Assembly: GCA_030645955.1 (NCBI GenBank) | Contig: JAUSMR010000002.1 | Location: 1-5,382 of the forward strand | Reading direction: 5' to 3' | DNA length: 5,382 nucleotides | DNA from: Gallionella sp. | GTDB lineage: Bacteria > Pseudomonadota > Gammaproteobacteria > Burkholderiales > Gallionellaceae | Shown: in pieces, positions 1 through 4,071 of the stretch | How the letters are laid out: each line of letters opens with the position of its first letter | How positions within the stretch are numbered: position 1 is the first letter of the stretch | Made by a program: the position numbers and the translations under genes | Notes under the pieces: model-generated | What the model was told of the DNA's origin: nothing | Database searches by the model: none | Seen by the model: the letters and a program-made list of their open reading frames with translations, nothing else

Positions 1-134
1 GGCGAGCCTGCACGGATCACTCGGCGGAGACGTTGCAGCGCCTGGCAATTGAACTCGCGGATGAGATTGCTGCTGGAAAAAATGTGTCTGCCCGTTGCCG
101 TGCATTGTCGGCAAAGCTGTTTTCGCCAGAGGCG
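1..134. repeat. Left copy of 134-bp terminal direct repeat
   Basis: This stretch is identical base for base to 5249-5382, and both copies lie in the same orientation at the very ends of the window. It lies inside the C-terminal coding part of a glycosyltransferase. The exact register at both window edges is what an unmerged overlap of a circular assembly looks like. A collapsed tandem duplication, or a longer direct repeat cut by both edges, would look the same. Confidence 0.97.
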
Positions 135-170
135 GCAGTGAAACAAATTGCTGCGGCATTAGGTGGATGA
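3..170 (+). CDS. C-terminal fragment of a GT4-type glycosyltransferase (5' end outside window)
   Basis: The open frame enters from the left edge and stops with TGA at 168-170, giving 55 residues. It reads RACTDHSAETLQRLA, then ELADEIAAGKNVSARCRALSA, and ends FSPEAAVKQIAAALGG. This is the usual GT4 ending: a 'D.S...L...' stretch after the acceptor/donor cleft, followed by an amphipathic helix containing an 'F....AV..I' pattern. The right-hand copy (5194-5382) shows the preceding residues SLNPGNDLAELIQREGVG, which strengthen the family call. The full gene would be a cytoplasmic, membrane-associated enzyme transferring a nucleotide-sugar residue in polysaccharide synthesis. No catalytic residues lie in the visible part, so donor and acceptor cannot be named. 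It differs from the C-terminus of the WcaI-like gene at 1288 and is not simply a copy of it. Confidence 0.65.
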   Translation, partial: RACTDHSAETLQRLAIELADEIAAGKNVSARCRALSAKLFSPEAAVKQIAAALGG

Positions 171-292
171 ATGTGCATATGACTGAATCGCTCCACCTCG
201 ACATTCTGGGAGTGATGTTTTTTGCGGTACACGCTGTGCGAACCGCAAAATCCCTGGATTGCCGCGTCGTTGCCGCGCTTCGCTCGCAATGA
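167..292 (+). pseudogene. Start of a downstream gene, truncated by a repeat
   Basis: An ATG at 167-169 overlaps the TGA of the preceding glycosyltransferase (168-170) in an ATGA arrangement, which is typical of translationally coupled operon genes. A second in-frame ATG is at 179. The first residues, MNVHMTESLHLDILGVMFFA, look like a plausible protein start. From about 254 the frame runs through a REP-like repeat (residues CRVVAALRSQ) and stops at 290-292. I read this as the first 25-30 codons of a lost polysaccharide gene whose remainder was removed or replaced at the repeat. The LDILGV start is vaguely like the beginning of WecG/TagA-type transferases, but too little remains to name it. It could also be a chance ORF. 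Confidence 0.3.
220..250. repeat. Perfect 9-bp inverted repeat
   Basis: TTTTGCGGT (220-228) pairs perfectly with ACCGCAAAA (242-250) across a 13-nt loop that itself contains CAC/GTG. No T-run follows the 3' arm on the + strand, so it is not a standard intrinsic terminator for the gene ending at 170. It sits immediately before the first REP-like copy and may be part of that repeat's boundary. Confidence 0.5.
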
Positions 293-317
293 CGGTGCCT
301 CCTCGCAATGACGGGGG
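254..317 (+). repeat. REP-like palindromic repeat, copy 1 plus partial copy
   Basis: The segment starts CTGGATTGCC, contains CGCGCTTCGCTCGC and ends CAATGACGG (254-295). It is followed at once by a partial copy of the same 3' end, gcctcctcgcaatgacggg (297-315). That 19-base string recurs exactly at 1581-1599 inside the glycosyltransferase gene. Elements of this CAATCC/CAATGACGG type are dispersed non-coding repeats in many bacteria. Translated forms of it cause spurious ORFs on both strands here. Confidence 0.75.
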
Positions 318-349
318 CTGTGATGCCAGGAGGGTGACATTCCATGGCA

Positions 350-403
350 CGTCATCGCGAGCCCTTCGGCATGCTCAGGGCAGGCCAAGGCGCGGCGATC
401 CAG
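350..403 (-). repeat. REP-like repeat, inverted copy 2
   Basis: On the + strand this copy begins CGTCATCGCGAGCCCTTCG and ends GGCGCGGCGATCCAG, so it is inverted relative to copy 1. Its core (AGCCCTTCG, CATGCTCAGG, GCGCGGC, TCCAG) is closely matched at about 1482-1524 inside the wcaI-like gene. Together with copy 1 it forms a head-to-head pair able to fold into a long hairpin. Confidence 0.75.
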
Positions 404-429
404 CAAATCAAAAAGGTTTTTTTTAAGGC

Positions 430-499
430 TAAAGGCATTTTGGATAGAAGCAGCATTGGTAAGTATTCCGGCGATCCAGCGGATCAACAAGGCATTTGA
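430..499 (+). pseudogene. Possible short relic of a WcaI-type N-terminus
   Basis: Codons 455-475 read I-G-K-Y-S-G-D, matching GIGKYSGE near the N-terminus of the glycosyltransferase gene at 1288; the shared DNA is tATTCCGGCGA plus synonymous changes. The frame stops at 497-499. Upstream bases (430-451) instead match a sequence that precedes other repeat copies (taaaggcattttggatag; compare 4976-4993). The homology covers only about 20-25 bases and could be chance. I list it because two other wcaI-derived sequences lie in the same window. The surrounding 404-525 shows no other gene. Confidence 0.25.
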
Positions 500-500
500 T

Positions 501-559
501 CAAAGGCATTGTTGAATAAAGGCGTCTGGATTGCTTCGCTGCGCTCGCAATGACGGGGG
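501..559 (+). repeat. REP-like repeat, copy 3 with 5' flank
   Basis: The core 526-559 reads CTGGATTGCTTCG...CTCGCAATGACGGGGG. The preceding bases aaaggcattgttgaataaaggcgtct (502-527) are closely matched at 4976-5001, in front of copy 5. The mobile or recombining unit may therefore be longer than the palindrome itself. The copy ends 12 bases before the -35 box of the antitoxin promoter. Confidence 0.7.
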
Positions 560-570
560 TGTCATAATCG

Positions 571-600
571 TTGGCGCTGAGGCAGTTCAAGGGATATGAT
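571..600 (+). promoter_or_regulatory. Likely sigma-70 promoter of the DUF2281/PIN module
   Basis: TTGGCG (571-576) and TATGAT (595-600) are separated by 18 bp and resemble -35 and -10 boxes. The predicted start of transcription is near 607, giving a leader of about 40 nt. A good ribosome binding site, AGGAG (633-637), stands 9 nt before the antitoxin ATG at 647. Antitoxins of such pairs usually bind their own promoter, but I see no clean operator palindrome here. Confidence 0.5.
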
Positions 601-646
601 ATGTTGTGAGTTGTTATTATTCGAGCAGATACAGGAGACTTAACAC

Positions 647-865
647 ATGGGATATTCCGACATCATTGCACGTGAAGCTGAAACACTTTCCCCTGAAAAA
701 CAGGCGGAGATATTGGATTTCATTGTATTCCTAAAAATGAGGCAATTGCCTTCTGAGCTTGCGTCTGTTCCAAAAACTTCAGGGGAAATCGAATCTTTTT
801 TTCGAAGCTTCAAGGTGGACGTTAGCGGATACCAATTTGACCGGGACGATGCCAATGCCAGGTAA
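647..865 (+). CDS. DUF2281-type antitoxin of a PIN-domain TA pair
   Basis: This is a 72-residue protein. Residues 13-33 (TLSPEKQAEILDFIVFLKMRQ) form the amphipathic helix typical of DUF2281/VapB-like antitoxins ('LPEEKQAEVLDFIEFL'). The C-terminal part, ESFFRSFKVDVSGYQFDRDD-ANAR, is the flexible toxin-binding tail expected in this class. The ATG at 647 is supported by AGGAG at 633-637. Its stop overlaps the start of the toxin gene, so the two are translationally coupled. The expected role is to neutralise the PIN ribonuclease by occupying its active site and to repress the shared promoter; this is family knowledge rather than anything visible in the sequence. The reading frame is complete with no sign of damage. 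The module sits between repeats and a glycosyltransferase gene it has no functional link to. Confidence 0.85.
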   Translation: MGYSDIIAREAETLSPEKQAEILDFIVFLKMRQLPSELASVPKTSGEIESFFRSFKVDVSGYQFDRDDANAR

Positions 866-1256
866 GATTTTTATCGACACCAATGTCGTCGTTTGCTCGC
901 TTGGACAAGCCTCCACCAAAGTACACCTTGCTGCCCCATTGTTTGTCGGATTACCCACAATTTTCACGCAAGTGCTTTCAGAAACCGCCCATGTAGCATC
1001 CAAGCGGCTTGGACTTGCTGTATCGGAAATCCGCAAGCTCATCACCTCGCTTGAGGCGATGTGCCGAGTTGAAATCATATCCTTGGTTACCATCCATAAA
1101 GCGCTCGATATCCGCGAGCGATACAGCTTTTCCTGGTATGACAGCCTTATTGTCGCCACTGCGCTTGAGTCTGGCTGCGATACTCTTTATTCAGAAGATA
1201 TGCAGAACGGCCAAGAGATAGAAGGACGACTACGTATCGTCAATCCGTTTGTTTGA
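855..1256 (+). CDS. vapC: PIN-domain ribonuclease toxin (VapC-like)
   Basis: This is a 133-residue PIN domain, about the normal VapC length. The metal-binding acidic residues are where expected: Asp8 in KIFIDTNVVV, Glu43 in QVLSETAHV, Asp96 in FSWYDSLIVATAL, and Asp115 in LYSEDMQNG. The C-terminus, LRIVNPF, is typical of the subgroup paired with DUF2281 antitoxins. PIN toxins cut RNA (often tRNA) in the cytoplasm when the antitoxin is lost. I chose ATG 855 because GGGA at 843-846 lies 8 nt upstream. ATG 849 (MPMPGK) is in frame but leaves only 2 nt of spacing. The start overlaps the antitoxin stop (863-865) by 11 nt. All catalytic positions are present, so the toxin looks functional. The next gene begins 31 nt after the stop, with no visible terminator between. 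Confidence 0.88.
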   Translation: MPGKIFIDTNVVVCSLGQASTKVHLAAPLFVGLPTIFTQVLSETAHVASKRLGLAVSEIRKLITSLEAMCRVEIISLVTIHKALDIRERYSFSWYDSLIVATALESGCDTLYSEDMQNGQEIEGRLRIVNPFV

Positions 1257-1287
1257 CGGTAACTAACAACAGCGAACGGCCTGTCTT

Positions 1288-2718
1288 TTGCGCATCCTGA
1301 TCCACGGCATTAACTTTTCCCCTGAGCTGACCGGCATCGGCAAATATTCCGGCGAGATGGCGGAATGGCTGGTTGCGCAAGGGCATGAGGTGCGGGTGGT
1401 GACAGCGCCGCCGTATTATCCACAGTGGAAGGTGGCGGTGGGATATTCGGGGGTGAGGTACAAGCGTGAGTTTGTCACTGCCAGCCCTTCGACATGCTCA
1501 GGACAAGCCAGGGCGCGGCAGTCCAGAGATTTGGTGCCTGCGGCGGCTGGTGGTTCTGGCTGGATTGCCACGTCGGCTATGCCTCCTCGCAATGACGGGA
1601 TGGTGGTTTATCGTTGCCCGTTGTGGGTTCCATTAAGGCCTTCCGGTTTGAAGCGTGTGCTGCATTTGGCCAGCTTTGCGCTTTCCAGTTTTCCGATCAT
1701 GTTGCGTCAAATCTTCTGGCGGCCGGATGTGGTGCTGGTGGTGGAGCCGCCGTTGTTTTGCGCGCCACAGGCCTGGCTGGTGGCGCGGCTTTCGGGGGGG
1801 AAGGCGTGGTTGCATATTCAGGATTACGAGGTGGATGCTGCTTTCGACCTGGGCTTGCTGAAGGGTGCCGCTTTGCGCCGCTGGGTGGCGGCTTGCGAGC
1901 GGTGGTTGATGCGCGGCTTTGATCGGGTTTCGACGATTTCGCAACGAATGGTGGAACGTGCGTTGGCGAAGGGTGTGGCACCGGAACGGGTGGTGCTGTT
2001 TCCGAATTGGGTGGAGATAACAGGACCGAGGATTGAGGCCTCAGGACTGAGTAAAGCAGGGCAGAGCGGATACCGTGCGGAATTGGGCATTACGGCGGAT
2101 GCGGTGGTGGCTTTGTATTCCGGCAACATGGGCGGGAAGCAGGGGCTGGAGATTTTGGCACAGGTGGCCAGTTTGTGCAGGGGATTCCCCTTTCCCCCAG
2201 CCCCTCTGAAAGAACAACTAGCCATTCGACTAGACGTCAAAGCCGCCAAGTCGCTGGTTATCCCGCTTGCGGGCGAGGTGAGTAGCGTGGTGTTCGTGTT
2301 CTGCGGCGATGGGGCGGGGCGGGCTGATCTGGTGGCGCTGTGCGATGGGTTGCCGAATGTGCGGTTCATGGATTTGCAGCCGCTGGTACGTTTGGGCGAG
2401 CTGCTTGCGATGGCGGATATTCATTTGCTGCCGCAACGCGCGGATGCGGCGGATCTGGTGATGCCTTCCAAATTGACCGGGATGTTGGCCAGCGGTCGCC
2501 CGGTGGTGGCCACGGCACATGCGAATACGGAGCTGGCCAACGTAGTGGTTGGTTGCGGGCTGGTGGTGGAGCCGGAGCAGCCACAAGCTTTCGCCGATGC
2601 GATCATGAAGCTGGCGAATGATGAGGTACTGCGCAGCAGATTGGGTGCGGCAGGGCGTGCTTATGCAGAAGCGCATCTGGCCGGGATGCGGTGCTTGGCC
2701 GGTTTGAGGCGGAGATAA
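1288..2718 (+). CDS. wcaI: WcaI-family GT4 glycosyltransferase with in-frame insertions and a frameshifted end
   Basis: This GT-B enzyme likely transfers a sugar from a nucleotide donor to a lipid-linked intermediate in colanic-acid-like EPS assembly. The N-terminal domain opens MRILIHGINFSPELTGIGKY and contains TAPPYYPQW; HIQDYE is at 176-181. The donor domain has GNMGGKQG (279-286), CGDGAGR (339-345), and PQRADAADLVMPSKL before residue 397. The ORF gives 476 residues against roughly 400-420 usual for the family. The excess is explained by segments with no place in the fold: residues about 63-104, 298-333 and perhaps 245-259. All three keep the frame. Near the 3' end a missing base (about 2682) replaces the family ending with MRCLAGLRRR. 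The start is TTG (1288) at the place where the relic at 3880 has ATG, with no clear ribosome binding site. It may be a recent pseudogene that is still largely open. Confidence 0.85.
   Translation: MRILIHGINFSPELTGIGKYSGEMAEWLVAQGHEVRVVTAPPYYPQWKVAVGYSGVRYKREFVTASPSTCSGQARARQSRDLVPAAAGGSGWIATSAMPPRNDGMVVYRCPLWVPLRPSGLKRVLHLASFALSSFPIMLRQIFWRPDVVLVVEPPLFCAPQAWLVARLSGGKAWLHIQDYEVDAAFDLGLLKGAALRRWVAACERWLMRGFDRVSTISQRMVERALAKGVAPERVVLFPNWVEITGPRIEASGLSKAGQSGYRAELGITADAVVALYSGNMGGKQGLEILAQVASLCRGFPFPPAPLKEQLAIRLDVKAAKSLVIPLAGEVSSVVFVFCGDGAGRADLVALCDGLPNVRFMDLQPLVRLGELLAMADIHLLPQRADAADLVMPSKLTGMLASGRPVVATAHANTELANVVVGCGLVVEPEQPQAFADAIMKLANDEVLRSRLGAAGRAYAEAHLAGMRCLAGLRRR
1474..1602. repeat. REP-like composite inserted in frame in the glycosyltransferase gene
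   Basis: The left half (about 1482-1524: AGCCCTTCG, CATGCTCAGG, GGGCGCGGCAGTCCAG) matches inverted copy 2 at 350-403. The right half (1560-1599) is a partial direct-orientation copy, CTGGATTGCC...gcctcctcgcaatgacggg, whose last 19 bases equal 297-315. The two halves face each other. The insertion is about 129 bp, a multiple of three, with no stop in the gene's frame. It adds about 42 residues between YKREF and VVYRCPLWVP, two segments that I expect to be nearly adjacent in normal WcaI proteins. Confidence 0.75.
2020..2064. repeat. Possible third in-frame insertion (short repeat)
   Basis: The segment contains AGGACCGAG (2022-2030) and AGGACTGAG (2043-2051), direct near-copies 21 bases apart around the palindrome GAGGCCTC. 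It encodes residues about 245-259 between FPNWVEI and GYRAELGI. Relatives usually have only a short linker here, so about 10-15 residues look extra. The evidence is weaker than for the other two insertions, since loop length in this region varies naturally. Confidence 0.35.
2179..2289. repeat. Second in-frame repeat insertion, apparently nested
   Basis: The outer parts read GGGGATTCCCC, tttcccccagcccctct (about 2191-2207) and cccgcttgcgggcgagg (2262-2278). Joined, they would give a 'CCCCAGCCCCTCTCCCGC..GCGGGCGAGGGGAG' hairpin element of a type widespread in proteobacteria. About 54 bases (gaaagaac...tggttat) separate the two parts, so one element seems to have landed in another. It encodes residues about 298-333 (RGFPFPPAPL...) between VASLC and VVFVFCGDG, where relatives have only a few residues. 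The frame stays open throughout. Confidence 0.55.
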
Positions 2719-2777
2719 AGGCAGTGACAAAGGGCAAGGGAGATGCGGTTGTCGTTGATACATTGGATGGTCAATAA
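2680..2777 (+). pseudogene. Out-of-frame original C-terminus of the wcaI-like gene
   Basis: One frame over from the ORF that ends at 2718, the DNA from 2682 reads R-D-A-V-L-G-R-F-E-A-E-I-K-A-V and runs to TAA at 2775-2777. This is the expected ending of WcaI-family proteins after AYAEAHLA, whereas the ORF's own frame gives GMRCLAGLRRR. Restoring one base near 2681 (GCC-CGG instead of G-CC-GGG) would rejoin the two frames. The original gene therefore ran to 2777 and now carries a 1-base deletion, unless this is a sequencing error. Confidence 0.7.
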
Positions 2778-2842
2778 TATGGCGCAAATAAGCTATTGCG
2801 TGCCAAATGAAGTGACGCAATTCTGCGCTGTCGCTATACTGA

Positions 2843-2878
2843 ACAGCAGCAGACTCCAATCTTTTGTGATGCTGCTGT
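2843..2878. repeat. 9-bp inverted repeat downstream of the glycosyltransferase
   Basis: ACAGCAGCA (2843-2851) pairs with TGCTGCTGT (2870-2878) across an 18-nt loop. No T-tract follows (AATTCG), so an intrinsic terminator is doubtful. The loop and 3' edge contain the string ccaatcttttgtgatgc, which recurs at 3838-3854. The stretch 2778-2842 upstream shows nothing recognisable beyond a 33-codon ORF (from ATG 2779) without family features. Confidence 0.5.
2856..2872 (+). repeat. Left member of a 17-bp near-identical direct repeat
   Basis: The sequence ccaatcttttgtgatgc matches 3838-3854 at 16 of 17 positions. Between the two copies lie the stem-loop series and the complete MNT/HEPN gene pair, so the repeats bracket that module. 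Confidence 0.45.
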
Positions 2879-2894
2879 AATTCGATTAGGTAAA

Positions 2895-3083
2895 CCCCCG
2901 GCAAAGCCGGGGGACTCTGTCAGGTTTGACCGTTCCGGCGGTCAAAGGAGCAATGTTAAGGTTTAGCGACATCATCCCCCCTTGTATGGGGAAGGTGTGA
3001 AAAGACAGCCGCCTTTAGGCGGCTCACGGGTTTATTGGCGCCTTTGAGGCGCTCACCCAATAAGCCTCCGGCTTTGCTGGAGG
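2895..3083 (+). other. Series of five GC-rich stem-loops
   Basis: H1 is 2895-2902/2906-2913 (CCCCCGGC-AAA-GCCGGGGG). H2 is 2925-2932/2939-2946 (TTTGACCG/CGGTCAAA). H3 is 3008-3014/3019-3025 (AGCCGCC-TTTA-GGCGGCT). H4 is 3039-3043/3049-3053 (GCGCC/GGCGC), extended by TTAT/ATAA at 3033-3036/3060-3063. H5 is 3065-3072/3076-3083 (CCTCCGGC-TTT-GCTGGAGG, one G-U pair). H3 and H4 share the pattern GCCTTT..GGC..CTCAC. No hairpin is followed by a T-run, so they are not a set of terminators. Between H2 and H3 lies a 15-codon ORF (ATG 2953, stop 2998-3000) with AGGAG at 2946-2950, which is too close for ideal spacing. Candidates are a structured RNA, an IS end, or a stacked REP element; I cannot decide. 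Confidence 0.6.
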
Positions 3084-3110
3084 TAATTTAACTTTTATTA
3101 TTACGAACAG

Positions 3111-3401
3111 ATGAAGCCTTCTTTAGCCCTCCAGTTGCACAGGTCAGCCATCCTTAAGGTGGTGGAGAATCACCGAACCAGCAATCCGCGTGTGTTTGGT
3201 TCTGTGCTGCACGGTGAAGACCAAGACGAAAGCGATCTTGATCTTTTGGTAGATCCTTTGCCGGGTGCAACATTGTTCGACTTGGGGGCAATTCAAATCG
3301 AGCTGGAAGAAATGCTAGGGGTGTCAGTCGATGTGCTCACCCCCGGTGATTTGCCTGCACGATTCCGTGAAATGGTCATTCGCGAGGCCATCCCAGTATG
3401 A
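3111..3401 (+). CDS. mntA: MNT-domain nucleotidyltransferase antitoxin (MntA-like)
   Basis: This is a 96-residue minimal nucleotidyltransferase. The signature GSX10DXD is exact: Gly30-Ser31 in RVFGSVLHG, then Asp42 and Asp44 in ESDLDLLVD. The third acidic residue is Asp74 in VSVDVLTP. MNT antitoxins of this type inactivate the HEPN toxin, in characterised systems by adding AMP to a tyrosine next to the toxin's active site. All catalytic residues are present. The ATG at 3111 has no convincing ribosome binding site; GGAGG at 3079-3083 belongs to a stem-loop about 28 nt upstream. A TATTAT at 3096-3101 could be a -10 box that would put the transcript start almost at the ATG. The gene overlaps the toxin gene by ATGA (3398-3401), which supports coupled translation. 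Confidence 0.9.
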   Translation: MKPSLALQLHRSAILKVVENHRTSNPRVFGSVLHGEDQDESDLDLLVDPLPGATLFDLGAIQIELEEMLGVSVDVLTPGDLPARFREMVIREAIPV

Positions 3402-3754
3402 ATGCGAAGCAACGGGAGTTGCGTCACGCCGACTATCTTGAACATATGCTTGCCGCAATCGACTTGGTGCGCAGTCACGTTGAGGGTATGTCTAAAGATG
3501 ATTTCCTCGCGGACAAAAAAACACAGCAAGCTGTCATATTGAACATCATTGTGATTGGTGAGGCGGCAACCCAAATCGCTGATGAGTGTCCCGAGTTTGC
3601 TGCAGCACATCAGAATGTTCCATGGAAGCAGATGCGTGGTATGCGTAACCGGATGGCTCATGGTTATTTTGAAATCAACCTTGATGTTGTTTGGGATACC
3701 GTGCAGCAGTCTTTGCCAGATTTGCAGCAGCAATTATTGAGCATCCAGCTTTAG
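3398..3754 (+). CDS. hepT: HEPN-domain ribonuclease toxin (HepT-like, DUF86)
   Basis: This 118-residue all-helical HEPN protein is of usual length for the DUF86/HepT family. The catalytic RX4HXY motif is intact: Arg83, His88 and Tyr90 in GMRNRMAHGYF. The conserved N-terminal helix (LRHADYLEHMLAAIDLV) and the segment AVILNIIVIGEAATQI are also present. HepT forms dimers whose composite active site cuts RNA. The partner MNT enzyme modifies the motif tyrosine (here Tyr90) to silence it; this comes from the family and was not tested here. The ATG at 3398 overlaps the antitoxin stop by four bases. No terminator is visible after the TAG at 3752-3754. The pair lies between a wcaI-like gene and wcaI/wcaJ relics, so it is an insertion into polysaccharide genes rather than part of the pathway. 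The 125 bases after it hold no gene. Confidence 0.92.
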   Translation: MNAKQRELRHADYLEHMLAAIDLVRSHVEGMSKDDFLADKKTQQAVILNIIVIGEAATQIADECPEFAAAHQNVPWKQMRGMRNRMAHGYFEINLDVVWDTVQQSLPDLQQQLLSIQL

Positions 3755-3837
3755 AACACTGGCATCAGTCTGGGTTGAATAAGCATACCGCTCCGTTCAG
3801 CTTTGGTTGCACTACACAAGCAGCACAGCTAACCGGT

Positions 3838-3854
3838 CCAATCTTTTTTGATGC
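3838..3854 (+). repeat. Right member of the 17-bp near-identical direct repeat
   Basis: The sequence ccaatcttttttgatgc differs from 2856-2872 at one base. AGCAGCA also precedes both copies at slightly different distances (about 2845 and 3819). It stands 25 bases before the ATG of the second wcaI relic, which suggests that it belonged to the original upstream region of that gene. Confidence 0.45.
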
Positions 3855-3879
3855 CCAATAGGGGTTGGCCTTTCGTCTC

Positions 3880-4041
3880 ATGCGCATCCTGGTTCATGGC
3901 ATCACAATTTCCATGAGCTGACTAGTATCGGTAGATATTCCGGTGAGTTGGTTGAGAGGCTTGCCTCTTGAGGCCATGCGGTGCGGGTGGTAACGGCCAC
4001 AGCCTTATTATCCGCAGTGGCAGGTGGCTGAGGGGGACGCG
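3880..4041 (+). pseudogene. wcaI: Relic of the N-terminus of a second wcaI-like gene
   Basis: ATG 3880 starts MRILVHGI, then the DNA continues with clear but broken similarity to the gene at 1288: E-L-T-S-I-G-R-Y-S-G-E-L, G-H-A-V-R-V-V-T-A, and P-Y-Y-P-Q-W-Q-V-A. One base is missing near 3912, TGA interrupts at 3969-3971, and another frameshift falls near 4002. The region matches about the first 50 codons of the intact gene, and upstream bases also resemble each other (GGCCT.TC before the start). Similarity ends around 4035, where a different relic follows in the same frame. The relic cannot encode a protein. It shows that a second copy or homologue once stood here and has lost all but its first tenth. 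Confidence 0.8.
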
Positions 4042-4071
4042 AATAGGTGGTGTCGAGACAAAAGACAAGAG

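Noticed and set aside
220..250. Rho-independent terminator after the glycosyltransferase fragment
   Set aside because: The hairpin is perfect but has no T-run after its 3' arm on either strand, and the T's lie within the 5' arm.
17..490. 157-residue minus-strand ORF
   Set aside because: It runs antisense through the glycosyltransferase end and two REP-like copies. Its residues (RHCEEAPSLRAKRGNDAAIQ) are the usual translation of this repeat, and no domain is recognisable.
779..1159. 126-residue minus-strand ORF opposite the PIN toxin
   Set aside because: It is a shadow of the PIN gene, whose four acidic residues and NPF ending are all in the + frame.
1824..2904. Long minus-strand ORFs opposite the glycosyltransferase gene (1824-2369, 2230-2904)
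   Set aside because: They are rich in His, Arg, Gln and Pro, as expected for antisense of a GC-rich gene. The + strand frame carries clear family motifs, and the minus frames carry none.
2895..3083. CRISPR array
   Set aside because: The hairpins differ in sequence, spacing and length. There is no repeat of constant length with unique spacers and no cas gene.
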